Shown here piece after piece: positions 17,423 through 26,328 of a DNA stretch of 64,000 bases. The first letter of the stretch is position 1, and every line of letters starts with the position of its first letter. This DNA is from JALSRK01 sp964461995 (GTDB lineage Bacteria > Acidobacteriota > Terriglobia > Bryobacterales > Bryobacteraceae): contig CAYWXL010000008.1 of assembly GCA_964461995.1 (NCBI GenBank), forward strand, positions 38,304 to 102,303, read 5' to 3'. The position numbers were made by a program, and so were the translations under genes. The notes beneath the pieces are model-generated. The model saw nothing but the letters and a program-made list of their open reading frames with translations, made no database searches and was not told where the DNA came from.

Positions 17423-19585
17423 TCAGCCCCGGCGCAGCAACCGCAGGGCATTCGAGATCACGAGCAGCGAGACGCCCATGTCGGCGGCGATGGCGGCCCA
17501 CAGCGAGGCGTGGCCGGCGAAGGTGAGAACGACAAAGAGCGCCTTGATCGCGATCGAGAGCGCGATGTTTTGCCGGATGATGAAGAGCGTCCGGCGGGAG
17601 TGGGCGACCAGCCAGGGGAGCTTCGAAAGGTCGTCGGACATCAGGGCGATATCAGCGGCTTCGATGGCGGCGTCGCTGCCGGCCGCGCCCATGGCGATGC
17701 CGACCGAAGCGCGGCCCATCGCCGGAGCATCGTTGATCCCGTCTCCGACCATGCCGCAGTGGCCGTATTTCTCCACGAGCTTCTCCACCGTCCGGACCTT
17801 GTCGGCGGGCAGCAGCTCGGCGTAGACCTCGTCGATCCCGATCTCTCTGGCGATGGCGCGGGCGGTGGGCTCGTTGTCTCCGGTGAGCATGGCGATGTGG
17901 CGGATGCCCAAGCGGCGCAGGGTCTCAATCGCCGGACGGGCTTCCGGGCGCACGGTGTCAGCTAGGGCGATCATCCCGCAGACATGCGTGTCGTTGCCGA
18001 AGATGACCACGGTGCGGCCCGCGCCGGAGAGGGCTTCCAGACGCTCGTGGATGCCGGGGGTTTCCTGGTCCCGCTCATGAAGGTAACGGTGCGAGCCAAG
18101 CCAGAAGGTGCGGCCGTCGAGACGCGCCGTGGCGCCTTTGCCGGGGATCGCCTGAAGGTCTTCAGCCGGCTTGGGTACGATGCCATGACGGCCAGCGTAT
18201 TCGACGATCGCCCGGGCCAGCGGGTGTTCGCTGCGGGTTTCCAAGGCCGCGGCCCGCTCGAGCACTTCAGTTTCAGTGTGGCCGTTCAGCGGGATGACCT
18301 CGACGACCGCCGGGCGGCCTTCGGTGAGCGTGCCCGTTTTATCGAGGGCCAGCGCTCGGAGCCGGGCCGGTTCCTCCATGTAGAGGCCGCCTTTGACAAG
18401 GACGCCGTTCCGCGCAGAAGCGGCCAGCGCGGCCACGATGCTCACCGGCGTGGAAATGACCAGCGCGCACGGGCAGCCGATCACCAGCAGCACCAACGAG
18501 CGGTAAATCCAGTCTTCCCACGGGGCGCCGAAGAGAACGGGCGGCGCAATGAGCACGGCGACGGCGAGCCCGATGATGGCAGGGGTGTAGATCCGCGCGA
18601 AACGCTCCACCCACTGCTCGGCGGGCGCGCGATGACTTTGCGCTTCCTCGACGAGCCGGATGATGTGGGCCAGGGTGGTGTCGGCGGCGGGCCGCGTGGA
18701 GACCACCTCCAGGACACCGGAACCGTTGATGGTGCCGGCGAAAACCTCTTCTCCTGGCTCTTTCGCCACGGGCTGGCTCTCACCGGTGATGGGGGCCTGG
18801 TTCACCTCACTGGTCCCGCTCACAATGCGGCCGTCCAAGGGGATCTTCTCTCCGGGACGGACGATGAATCGTGTGCCCGGCTGAACCGCCTCCGGCGGCA
18901 GCTCTTCTTCGCTCCCGTCTTCCCGCCGCACACGGACCAGCGGGGCGGCGAGGTCCATCAGCGCCTCGACCGCCCGGCGGGCCCGGGCCACGCTCCAGGA
19001 TTCGAGCAGCAGCGACAGAGCGAACAAAAAAGCGACAGTCGCGGCTTCGAACCATTCCCCGATGCCCACCGCCCCGGCGACAGCGATCGTCATCAGAAGG
19101 TTCATGTCGGGCCGCAGCCGCCGGGCGGCGACCCAGGCTTTGGGGACGATGAACCAGCCGCCGGTCACGATGGCAAGCCCGTACAAGATCCGGGCGGTGA
19201 TCGGGATGCCCGTGCCTTCGGAGACCAAGGCGGCCATGACGCCACCCGCCAGCCATGCGTGGACCCAGAAAGCTGCGACCAAGGAGACGCCGCTCACCGC
19301 CGTCATCAAGGCTCGCCCCCGGCGTTGCCAGAGGCTCCCGGCGGCTTGCTCCGACCCGCGCCACGGTTCCGCCTTCATCCCGGTGCGGGCGACGGCGGCG
19401 AGGATTGCATTCGCATCCCGGTTCGGCGCCTGTGGCAGGACCGTCATCTTGCCGTTGAGGATGTCGAACGCCAAGAACCTCTCTCCGCCGATGACAGGCC
19501 CCACTTCGCGTTTCAAGACCGAGACTTCCTCGGCGCAGTCCATGCCGTGGATCTTGAATTCGAGTGGAGCTTCGGGTGATTTCAT
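17423..19585 (-). CDS. Zn/Cd-type heavy-metal P1B-ATPase (CadA/ZntA family)
   Basis: A 720-residue inner-membrane exporter of divalent soft metals. An N-terminal HMA-like domain carries MDCAEE rather than the usual CxxC. Then come eight expected helices, the phosphatase TGES motif (~270), the metal-binding CPC in the sixth helix (VIGCPCALVIS, ~370), DKTGTLTEG (~415), SEHPLA (~455) and GDGINDAPA (~613). The MGAAGSDAAIEAADIALMSDD segment and CPC context place it with Zn/Cd/Pb (P1B-2) rather than Cu pumps. It is the last gene of the minus-strand metal operon, 64 nt after the PII-like gene, with a GAGGG ribosome-binding site. All catalytic residues are intact. Confidence 0.92.
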   Translation of the reverse strand: MKSPEAPLEFKIHGMDCAEEVSVLKREVGPVIGGERFLAFDILNGKMTVLPQAPNRDANAILAAVARTGMKAEPWRGSEQAAGSLWQRRGRALMTAVSGVSLVAAFWVHAWLAGGVMAALVSEGTGIPITARILYGLAIVTGGWFIVPKAWVAARRLRPDMNLLMTIAVAGAVGIGEWFEAATVAFLFALSLLLESWSVARARRAVEALMDLAAPLVRVRREDGSEEELPPEAVQPGTRFIVRPGEKIPLDGRIVSGTSEVNQAPITGESQPVAKEPGEEVFAGTINGSGVLEVVSTRPAADTTLAHIIRLVEEAQSHRAPAEQWVERFARIYTPAIIGLAVAVLIAPPVLFGAPWEDWIYRSLVLLVIGCPCALVISTPVSIVAALAASARNGVLVKGGLYMEEPARLRALALDKTGTLTEGRPAVVEVIPLNGHTETEVLERAAALETRSEHPLARAIVEYAGRHGIVPKPAEDLQAIPGKGATARLDGRTFWLGSHRYLHERDQETPGIHERLEALSGAGRTVVIFGNDTHVCGMIALADTVRPEARPAIETLRRLGIRHIAMLTGDNEPTARAIAREIGIDEVYAELLPADKVRTVEKLVEKYGHCGMVGDGINDAPAMGRASVGIAMGAAGSDAAIEAADIALMSDDLSKLPWLVAHSRRTLFIIRQNIALSIAIKALFVVLTFAGHASLWAAIAADMGVSLLVISNALRLLRRG

Positions 19586-19649
19586 CGGCGGACCCTCACG
19601 ATTTTATCTTGCCGGCCCGGCATTTCGGCCGAGCAGGCCGCCTCGCGCC

Positions 19650-19991
19650 TCAAATCGCCGCCGCTCCTCGCTCTCCCGTACGAATCCTTACCACATCGTC
19701 CACCGGGAGAATGAAGATCTTACCGTCGCCGGCCCTGCCGGTGTGCGCCTTCGTTGCGATCACGTCCACTACGCGCTCGACGTCCTCGTCAGAGACGACG
19801 ATCTCCAGCTTCACCTTCTTGGCGTAGCCGATGGGGTCTTCCGGCGGGCGTGTCCCGGCGTCCGGCGGGCGGTGTTTCGCAAAGCCCTGAACTTCCGAGA
19901 CGGTAACGCCGGGCAGTCCTTCCAACTCTCTGAGGGCGTTGATCACCGGCTCCAGCATGAACGGCTGAATGATCGCCTTGATTTCTTTCAC
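19650..19991 (-). CDS. PII-like signalling protein of the metal-efflux-linked group
   Basis: A 113-residue trimeric PII-fold protein. MKEIKAIIQPF at the N-terminus and the near-perfect C-terminal signature GDGKIFILPVDDVVRIRTGE match GlnB/GlnK. In the T-loop, the position of GlnB Tyr51 is occupied by a different residue (PEDPIGYAKKVKLE; alignment by the KVK anchor puts Asp there), so uridylylation is unlikely. The gene starts with GTG after GGGGAGG and lies 12 nt after the RND pump gene. PII paralogues next to CzcA-type pumps are a described group (PII-NG), and a role in metal rather than nitrogen control is inferred from context. No amtB or glnA is nearby. Confidence 0.88.
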   Translation of the reverse strand: MKEIKAIIQPFMLEPVINALRELEGLPGVTVSEVQGFAKHRPPDAGTRPPEDPIGYAKKVKLEIVVSDEDVERVVDVIATKAHTGRAGDGKIFILPVDDVVRIRTGERGAAAI

Positions 19992-20003
19992 CGATTCCTC
20001 CCC

Positions 20004-23000
20004 TTAAATTTCGACCTCGGGACGTTCCTTCTCGAACCAAGCGTAGATCGACGGTAGCACGAGCAGCGTGAGCAGCGTGCAGGTCATCAAACCGCCGATC
20101 ACCACCGTTGCCAGCGGGCGCTGCACTTCGGCGCCGGCGCTGGTCGAAAGCGCCATCGGGACAAATCCCAGGCTGGCGACGAGCGCCGTCATCAGCACCG
20201 GCCGCAGGCGGATCCTGGCTCCTTCGAGGGCGGCCTCCCGGGCGGTGGCGCCCTGCTCGCGCATCTGGTTGATGTAGCTCATCAGGACCACGCCGTTGAG
20301 CACCGCGACGCCGAACAAGGCGATGAAGCCGACTCCCGCGGAGATGCTGAACGGCATGCCCCGCAGGTACAGGGCTACGATGCCGCCGGTGGCGGCGAGC
20401 GGCACGTTCAAGAAGATAATGGCGGCCAGCTTGACGGAACGGAAGGTCGTGTACAGCAGCACGAAGATCAGGAACAGGGCCAGCGGCACGACGATCGAAA
20501 GCCGGCGCGAAGCGGCTTGAAGGTTCTCGAACTGGCCGCCGTACTCGATCCAGTAACCTGTGGGCAGCTTTACTTTTTGAGCGATGGCTTGCTGGACGTC
20601 AGACACGAAGCTTCCCAGGTCACGGCCTCGCACATTGGCCTCGACGGTGATCCGCCGGTGGATGTTCTCACGGCTGATTTGCGCGGGCCCCTCCTCGACC
20701 CAGATATCGGCAAGCTCGCTCAAAGGGATCAAGCGCCCGCGCGGATCGGCCACCTTGAGCATCCGAATCTTATTCAGATCAGTGCGGTCTTCAGCCTCGA
20801 AGCGCACTTGAATGGGAAACCGCCGCTGACCCTCGAACACTTCGCCGATTTGCTTACCGCCCATGGTCTCGACGGCATCGAGAATCTGCGCCGCATTGAT
20901 GCCGTAGCGGGCGATTTCGGCCCGCCGTACACGGATTCGCAAGAAGGGCAACCCGGCCGTCTGTTCCACTTTGACGTCGGCCGCGCCGGGCACCTGCCGC
21001 ACCACCCGGGCGATCTCCTCTGCAGTGACCCGGAGCTGGTCCAGATCCTCACCGTAGAGCGTGATCGCTAGCTCGGACCGTACCCCGGCGATCAGCTCCT
21101 GTACCCGCAGTTCGATGGGTTGGGAGTAACTAAAGATGTTCCCGGGGACGCTCTTTTCGAGCGTCTCGTTCATTGCGTCCACGAGCTCCTCTTGTGTTTC
21201 TGCGGTGGTCCATTCGTCACGGGGTTTCAAAATGACGTAGATATCGCTGGTCTCGACCCCCATTGGATCGGTGGGTATCTCTGCCTGGCCCGTCCGCGAA
21301 ATCACCGTCTCGACCTCGGGGAACTCCAGCAGCTTCTTTTCGATCATAGTGGTGCTGTTGATGGATTCCGAGAGGCTGACGCTCGGCAACCGCCACGCCT
21401 GGATGGCGATGGTGCCCTCGTCGAGCTTCGGTATGAATTCGGCGCCCAGGAATGGGACCAGCAGTAGCGACAAGGCGAACGTCAGCGCCGCGATTCCCGC
21501 CACGAGCTTCGGGTGAGCGACGGCCTTTTCGGAGAGCGGCAGGTAGACGCGCTTGACGGCGCGGATGATACGGGTTTCCTTCTCGGCCATCTTGCCGCGG
21601 AACAGCAGCGAGGCCAGCACCGGCATCAGGGTGAGGGCCAGGATCAGCGAGCCGACCAGGGCGAAGATCACGGTGAGAGCCATGGGCCGGAACATCTTGC
21701 CTTCCACGCCCTGCAGGGTAAGGATAGGCAAATAGACGATGATGATGATTCCTACGGCGAAGAAGACGGGCCGAGCCACCTCGCGGCCGGCCTCCAGGAC
21801 CAGCGCATCGCGGCTGAGCCCGCTAGTGCGCTTTTCGCTCATCTTGCGGACGATGTTTTCAATCATGACGACCGAACCGTCCACGATGAGTCCGAAATCG
21901 ATCGCGCCGAGGCTCATCAGGTTTCCCGATAGACCCGCTTCGACCATCCCCGTGAAGGCGACCAGCATCGATAACGGAATGGCCGAGGCGACGATCAGTC
22001 CGCCCCGCAAGTTACCGAGGAGAAGCAAGAGGACAGCGATCACCAGCAGGCCGCCTTCGGAAAGATTCTTCTCGACCGTGCGGATCGTCTTCTGGACGAG
22101 TTCGGTGCGGTCGTAGTAAGTGTCGATCTCGACGCCGGGGGGCAGCGTCTTCTGGATCTCTTCTAGGCGTTCATGCACGCGCCGGGCCACGACGCGGGAG
22201 TTTTCGCCAATGAGCATCATGACGACGCCAGTGACCGCTTCGCCGCGTCCGTCCCGCGTCACCGCGCCCTGGCGCACGAGCGGAGCGAACTCGACGCGGC
22301 CGATGTTCTTCACGTAGATTGGGGTACCGTCGTCGGAGGTCGCCACGACGATGTTGCCGATGTCCTCGAGCGACTCGACCAGGCCTTCGCCGCGAATGAT
22401 GCGCTGTTCCTGGTTGTGCTCGATGTAGGCGCCGCCGGAATTCGCGTTGTTCTCTGCGATGGCCTGGAACACCTGGTCGAGAGAGAGGTTGTAGGCGGTG
22501 AGCCGGTCTGCGTCGAGGGTTACCTGATAGGTCTTGGCCTCGCCGCCGTAGGAGTTCACCTCGACGACGCCGGGCACCGAGCGGAGCTTGAAGGCGATAT
22601 CCCAGTCGAGGATGGACCGCAGCTCCATCAGCGAATAGCCCTCTCCGCGCACTTCGAACTGGTAGATCTCGCCCAGTCCAGTGCTGATTGGGCCCATCAC
22701 CGGCGTGCCGAAGCCCTCTGGAATGGCGTCGCGCGCCTCGGGCAGCCGCTCCATCACGAGCCGGCGCGCGAAATAGATGTCCATATCCTCCTCGAAGTAG
22801 ATGTAGACGGCCGAAAGCCCAAAACGCGAAACGGAGCGGATCTTGGTGATGCCGGGGAGCCCGCTCATGGCGGTCTCCACCGGGAAGGTGATGAACTGCT
22901 CGACTTCCAACGGGCCGAGCGCCGGGGCGCGCGTGAGCACTTGCACCTGGTTCGGTGTGACGTCCGGAACCGCGTCGATGGGCAGCTTCAGCATCGAGTT

Positions 23001-23081
23001 GATGCCGAAGCCGATCACTAGCAGGGTGAGGACGATGACGAGGAACTTGTAACGGAGCGAGATTTCCACGAGGCGATGCAT
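20004..23081 (-). CDS. czcA: CzcA-type heavy-metal RND efflux pump (first copy)
   Basis: A 1025-residue inner-membrane proton/metal antiporter of the HME-RND family. The start MHRLVEISLRYKF at 23081 is chosen because GAGGAGGAA lies 5 nt upstream; an upstream ATG in the same frame would add 38 non-conserved residues. The helix-4 signature DFGLIVDGSVVMIEN (~392-406) fits the HME1 divalent-metal group (Zn/Co/Cd) and not the CusA (Cu/Ag) pattern. Periplasmic pore segments and the C-terminal VLMTALVASLGFVPMALST match CzcA. It starts 5 nt after the adaptor stop and belongs to the operon small protein-czcC-czcB-czcA-PII-P1B-ATPase. Confidence 0.93.
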   Translation of the reverse strand: MHRLVEISLRYKFLVIVLTLLVIGFGINSMLKLPIDAVPDVTPNQVQVLTRAPALGPLEVEQFITFPVETAMSGLPGITKIRSVSRFGLSAVYIYFEEDMDIYFARRLVMERLPEARDAIPEGFGTPVMGPISTGLGEIYQFEVRGEGYSLMELRSILDWDIAFKLRSVPGVVEVNSYGGEAKTYQVTLDADRLTAYNLSLDQVFQAIAENNANSGGAYIEHNQEQRIIRGEGLVESLEDIGNIVVATSDDGTPIYVKNIGRVEFAPLVRQGAVTRDGRGEAVTGVVMMLIGENSRVVARRVHERLEEIQKTLPPGVEIDTYYDRTELVQKTIRTVEKNLSEGGLLVIAVLLLLLGNLRGGLIVASAIPLSMLVAFTGMVEAGLSGNLMSLGAIDFGLIVDGSVVMIENIVRKMSEKRTSGLSRDALVLEAGREVARPVFFAVGIIIIVYLPILTLQGVEGKMFRPMALTVIFALVGSLILALTLMPVLASLLFRGKMAEKETRIIRAVKRVYLPLSEKAVAHPKLVAGIAALTFALSLLLVPFLGAEFIPKLDEGTIAIQAWRLPSVSLSESINSTTMIEKKLLEFPEVETVISRTGQAEIPTDPMGVETSDIYVILKPRDEWTTAETQEELVDAMNETLEKSVPGNIFSYSQPIELRVQELIAGVRSELAITLYGEDLDQLRVTAEEIARVVRQVPGAADVKVEQTAGLPFLRIRVRRAEIARYGINAAQILDAVETMGGKQIGEVFEGQRRFPIQVRFEAEDRTDLNKIRMLKVADPRGRLIPLSELADIWVEEGPAQISRENIHRRITVEANVRGRDLGSFVSDVQQAIAQKVKLPTGYWIEYGGQFENLQAASRRLSIVVPLALFLIFVLLYTTFRSVKLAAIIFLNVPLAATGGIVALYLRGMPFSISAGVGFIALFGVAVLNGVVLMSYINQMREQGATAREAALEGARIRLRPVLMTALVASLGFVPMALSTSAGAEVQRPLATVVIGGLMTCTLLTLLVLPSIYAWFEKERPEVEI

Positions 23082-23086
23082 GGGCG

Positions 23087-24382
23087 CTATTCCTCCTCGC
23101 CAATGAGTTCGCGCAACAAGGCCGACTTGAGGTAGAAGCTGCCCTGGGTGACGACGCGGTCGCCCGGCCGCAACCCTGAGAGCACTTCGATCCACTCGCC
23201 CGCTTCAGCGCCTGTCTCGATCTCCTGCTTGCGGAACTCCGTCGGTGAGACTTGGACGAACACCACCGGTCGCCCGTCGATGAGCTGGATCGCCGAGGCA
23301 GGCACGGCCAGCACGTTGCGTTTCCGTCCCGTGGGGATGTTCACGGTGGCGAACATCTCCAGCTTCAGCCGGTTGCCCGGGTTTGCGACGACGCAACGGA
23401 CTTTGGCCGTGCGCGTGCTGGGCTCGATCACGTCGCTGATGTAAGTGACCTGGCCGCGGAAGGATTCCGTGGGATAAGAGGAGACCTTGATCGTCACGGT
23501 CTTGCCGACGGTGACATAAGCGAGGTCCTGTTCATAGACGTCTGCCAGAACCCAAACCGTGGAGATGTCTGTGATTGTCAGCAGCCGGTCGGTGGTGGCG
23601 ACCACTTCGCCTTCGGCCACGTCGTAGTAGGTCACCACGCCGGAGAACGGCGCCCGCAAGATGTTATGGGACCGTGTCCGGTGGATCGCGTCCCGGTCCT
23701 GGCTCCGAAGCCTTTTTAACTCCTCGTCGGACACCCCGAAGCGGTGGATTTGTTCCTCGATCTTGGCGACCACGGCGCGGGCGGCAGCCACTCTGGCTTC
23801 GGTGTCCCGATATTCCGCGGCCCGGATGTCGTGGGTAGTGCGGGCGGTCGCTCCCACTTTGAGCATCGCTTCGCTGCGGGCCAGGATGGTGCGTTTCACG
23901 TCGAGATCGGTGAGAGCGCGGTCCAGCTCGGCGATGGCGCTCAGGTACTCGCCGATCAGCATACCGAGTTCGACGTTGTCGTACTCGATGAGGGGATCGC
24001 CGGCCTCGACGTGGTCGCCGAGGCGGACGTAGACCTTCTCCACCACGCCCCGGGCGAGCGGGCGGATGTGGGCCACGCGGGTCTGGTCAGGCGAAACGAC
24101 GCCGGTGACAGATAGAACGGTCTGCATATCCTGCAATCCCACTTCCTCGACCCGGATCTGCCCGCCTTTCTGCAGAGCTGCGGGGAGGGTCACGATCCCG
24201 TCGCTTCTCTCTTCGTGTTCGGCATGTTCAACCGGGGCCACAGCTTCCGACTGTTCCGGCTGCCATAGCGACGAATAAAGGAAAGCGCCTAGACCCATGC
24301 CGCCGACCGCTGCGACGGCCAACGCCGCGATAGCGATGCCGGATCGGGACTTCCTTCCGCGAGAAACTTGTGCTTCTGACAT
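23087..24382 (-). CDS. czcB: Periplasmic adaptor of the RND pump (CzcB/CusB family)
   Basis: A 431-residue membrane-fusion protein. One N-terminal helix (~16-40), a His/Glu-rich linker (VEHAEHEER, possible metal binding), the lipoyl half-motifs flanking a coiled-coil hairpin (GVVEKVYVRLGDHVEAGDPL, ~110-130; ILRAPFSGVVTYYDVAEGEVV, ~225-245), beta-barrel and C-terminal membrane-proximal domain (VLSGLRPGDRVVTQGSF). It bridges CzcA and CzcC. It abuts the TolC-like gene with zero spacing (24382/24383), so translation is likely coupled. Confidence 0.92.
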   Translation of the reverse strand: MSEAQVSRGRKSRSGIAIAALAVAAVGGMGLGAFLYSSLWQPEQSEAVAPVEHAEHEERSDGIVTLPAALQKGGQIRVEEVGLQDMQTVLSVTGVVSPDQTRVAHIRPLARGVVEKVYVRLGDHVEAGDPLIEYDNVELGMLIGEYLSAIAELDRALTDLDVKRTILARSEAMLKVGATARTTHDIRAAEYRDTEARVAAARAVVAKIEEQIHRFGVSDEELKRLRSQDRDAIHRTRSHNILRAPFSGVVTYYDVAEGEVVATTDRLLTITDISTVWVLADVYEQDLAYVTVGKTVTIKVSSYPTESFRGQVTYISDVIEPSTRTAKVRCVVANPGNRLKLEMFATVNIPTGRKRNVLAVPASAIQLIDGRPVVFVQVSPTEFRKQEIETGAEAGEWIEVLSGLRPGDRVVTQGSFYLKSALLRELIGEEE

Positions 24383-25675
24383 CTATCGATCTCCTGTTCC
24401 AATTCCAAGAACGCCGGCGAGTTCGTAGAGGCTGATCCGCTCGTCGTAGAGCGCCTGGTTGTAAATCCGTACCGTCTCCCGGTAGCGCCGTTGTGCGTCG
24501 AGAAGATCCATGAGCGGGGCTCCACCGAGCCGGTAGGCCGCCAGCGTTACGGTGCTGGCCTCTTCGGCCTTGCGGAGCTGCTCCTTCTCGATGTATTCGA
24601 CGCGCTTCCGGTTGATCTCGACCGCGTTCCATGCCTTCTGCAACTCCAGCTCGATCCGTTTGCGCACTGCCGCGGCGAGGCTGGCCGCCCGGCGGCGCTC
24701 GGCGTCGGCCCGCAGGATGCCCCCCTGGTTGCGATTGAAAATCCGCAGCGGTACGGTGACGCCGAAGATCATGCTGTTCACCGGCCCGTTGCGCTTGTAG
24801 CCGGCTCCGACGGTGACGTTCGGCGACCGGATCGCCCGCTGAAGGCGCGTTTGCGTGTCGGCGCGGCGCTCCTGCTCGATGGCGGCGCGCAAGTCGGCGC
24901 GATTCTCGAAAGCCATCCGCCTGAGTTCCGCCAGGGTGGCGCCCCAGGGCACGCCGATTTCCTTGGCCGGGTCCGAGACGGGCAACTCGCCGACGACGTC
25001 GAAATCGGCGCTGAGGTCATCGGCGTTGAGCAGGGCGAGCAGCGTGGCCTTGGCGTTTTTCAGCGCCAGTTCGGACTGGAAGACGTCGTCCACGAAGCGC
25101 AAGCGCTCCACTTCCACCCGCGTCAGCTCCAGTTCGGAGATGTCCCCTTGCTTGTAGCGGACACGGTTCAACTCGATCACACGGTCCGTCTGCTCCAACA
25201 CGGTCTTGGCCACATTCAGATTCGACCGTGCGAGGACCACTTGGTAGTAGGCTCGCTGCACATCCAACCGGAGCTGTCGGACCCGGTCGCGGTAGAGAGA
25301 CTTTTGCATTTCCACCGCTAGCCGGGCCGCCTCCGTGCGGAGCTTCCGGCGGCCTCTCGTTTGGATCTCGTAATCTACCCGGGCGGTGATCTCCTGGTTG
25401 CTGAGGAATGGGCCGGGGTTGGGCTGAAAGTACGGATAGTTCTCACTTTCGAGCGTAAAAGCCGGATTCAAGCGCTTGCTGGCCGTCACCAGGTCGCCTT
25501 CCGACATGAGGATTTCACTCCGCGCGGCCTGGATCAGAGGATTTCGCTCGATCGCTAGGCGGATCGCCTCGTCGAGACTGAGCACCTTGGGGAGATCCGC
25601 CGCGTAGGCGCTTGTGAGATAGAGCGCCATCATCAACATGCCACCTCTCATGGCACACCTCTGTGCATTTCGCAT
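24383..25675 (-). CDS. czcC: Outer-membrane factor of the RND pump (TolC/CzcC family)
   Basis: A 430-residue TolC-type channel. The signal peptide ends at AYAADLP, then two OEP repeats: LSLDEAIRLAIERNPLIQAARSE (~35-57) and the second half starting near residue 230. The ATG at 25675 gives a normal 26-residue signal peptide with AGGAG 13 nt upstream; the ATG at 25651 has a closer AGAGG but leaves only about 17 residues of signal. It lies 88 nt downstream of the small Cys-cluster gene and is probably cotranscribed with it. Confidence 0.9.
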   Translation of the reverse strand: MRNAQRCAMRGGMLMMALYLTSAYAADLPKVLSLDEAIRLAIERNPLIQAARSEILMSEGDLVTASKRLNPAFTLESENYPYFQPNPGPFLSNQEITARVDYEIQTRGRRKLRTEAARLAVEMQKSLYRDRVRQLRLDVQRAYYQVVLARSNLNVAKTVLEQTDRVIELNRVRYKQGDISELELTRVEVERLRFVDDVFQSELALKNAKATLLALLNADDLSADFDVVGELPVSDPAKEIGVPWGATLAELRRMAFENRADLRAAIEQERRADTQTRLQRAIRSPNVTVGAGYKRNGPVNSMIFGVTVPLRIFNRNQGGILRADAERRRAASLAAAVRKRIELELQKAWNAVEINRKRVEYIEKEQLRKAEEASTVTLAAYRLGGAPLMDLLDAQRRYRETVRIYNQALYDERISLYELAGVLGIGTGDR

Positions 25676-25763
25676 GGACTATCTTTATCTCCTGGGACGC
25701 TATTCGAGACAACCGTTGCGACTCCAGCTTGCGCCGGGTGCAAGGCCGACTGCGGGGAAAGAT

Positions 25764-26102
25764 CTACCGTTGCGGGGGATGGAAGATCGTGTGGGGCACC
25801 AACTGCGGCACGGGTTCGACGTCAAGGATCAGCTCCGCGGGCAGAGGAGCGAAACCCGACACGACGGCAACCGGTGATTCCGGCCTGATGTGAGGACAGC
25901 AGCAGAAACAGTCTTCCTCGCCGGAGGCCGGTGCAACAGGCGCTCCTTTCGCACTCTCGGAAGCTGCTCGCCAGCTCGACGGCCCCGTCTGCGTCGGCAC
26001 AGGTACGACCTCGGCCCTACATAACGACGGTACGCCGAGGTCCACGCACACGAGCAGTAGCAGTGCGAGTGCCGCCGCCCGAGCAGTGATTCTACGAATC
26101 AT
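25764..26102 (-). CDS. Small exported protein with a CxCCC cysteine cluster, first gene of the metal operon
   Basis: A 112-residue protein with a signal peptide (~1-30, cleavage near CRA-EV). Its mature part is proline-rich and contains EEDCFCCCPH (residues 63-71; Cys65, 67, 68, 69 and His71), then a hydrophobic VAVVSGFAPLPAELI segment and a C-terminal HTIFHPPQR. Four cysteines and a histidine in seven residues next to acidic residues suggest thiolate metal binding in the periplasm. It heads the minus-strand czc operon. I do not recognise a named family; a metal chaperone or sensor is inferred from context only. Confidence 0.65.
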   Translation of the reverse strand: MIRRITARAAALALLLLVCVDLGVPSLCRAEVVPVPTQTGPSSWRAASESAKGAPVAPASGEEDCFCCCPHIRPESPVAVVSGFAPLPAELILDVEPVPQLVPHTIFHPPQR

Positions 26103-26328
26103 GCCTTAAATTTTCACTGTAGCATGGGCCTCTGGGTGGCCGCGGAAATGCCGCTGAAGCGCACGTCCCCACAACCAGGCCAGGATTAGGCGATCGCGGC
26201 GGCGGGGAGCTTGTAGGTATCCGGCCCCCTGCTACCCTCCCCGGTCCGGCTGCATCTGGACAAGTGTTAACCTGAACAATTTGATTCGGATTTTCAGGGC
26301 CGGAACGGGAGGGCCGGGCCGGAGCCGC
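26075..26328. promoter_or_regulatory. Divergent control region between the two RND operons
   Basis: About 225 non-coding bases (26103-26328) separate the two divergent czc operons. On the minus strand, TGCTACAGT is a TGn-extended -10 (hexamer about 26116-26121) ending 13 nt before the ATG at 26102. On the plus strand an AT-rich island with the palindrome GTTAAC (about 26266-26271) precedes the TolC gene. No MerR-type long inverted repeat with 19/20-nt spacing and no regulator gene is seen here, so control probably comes from elsewhere. Confidence 0.4.
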
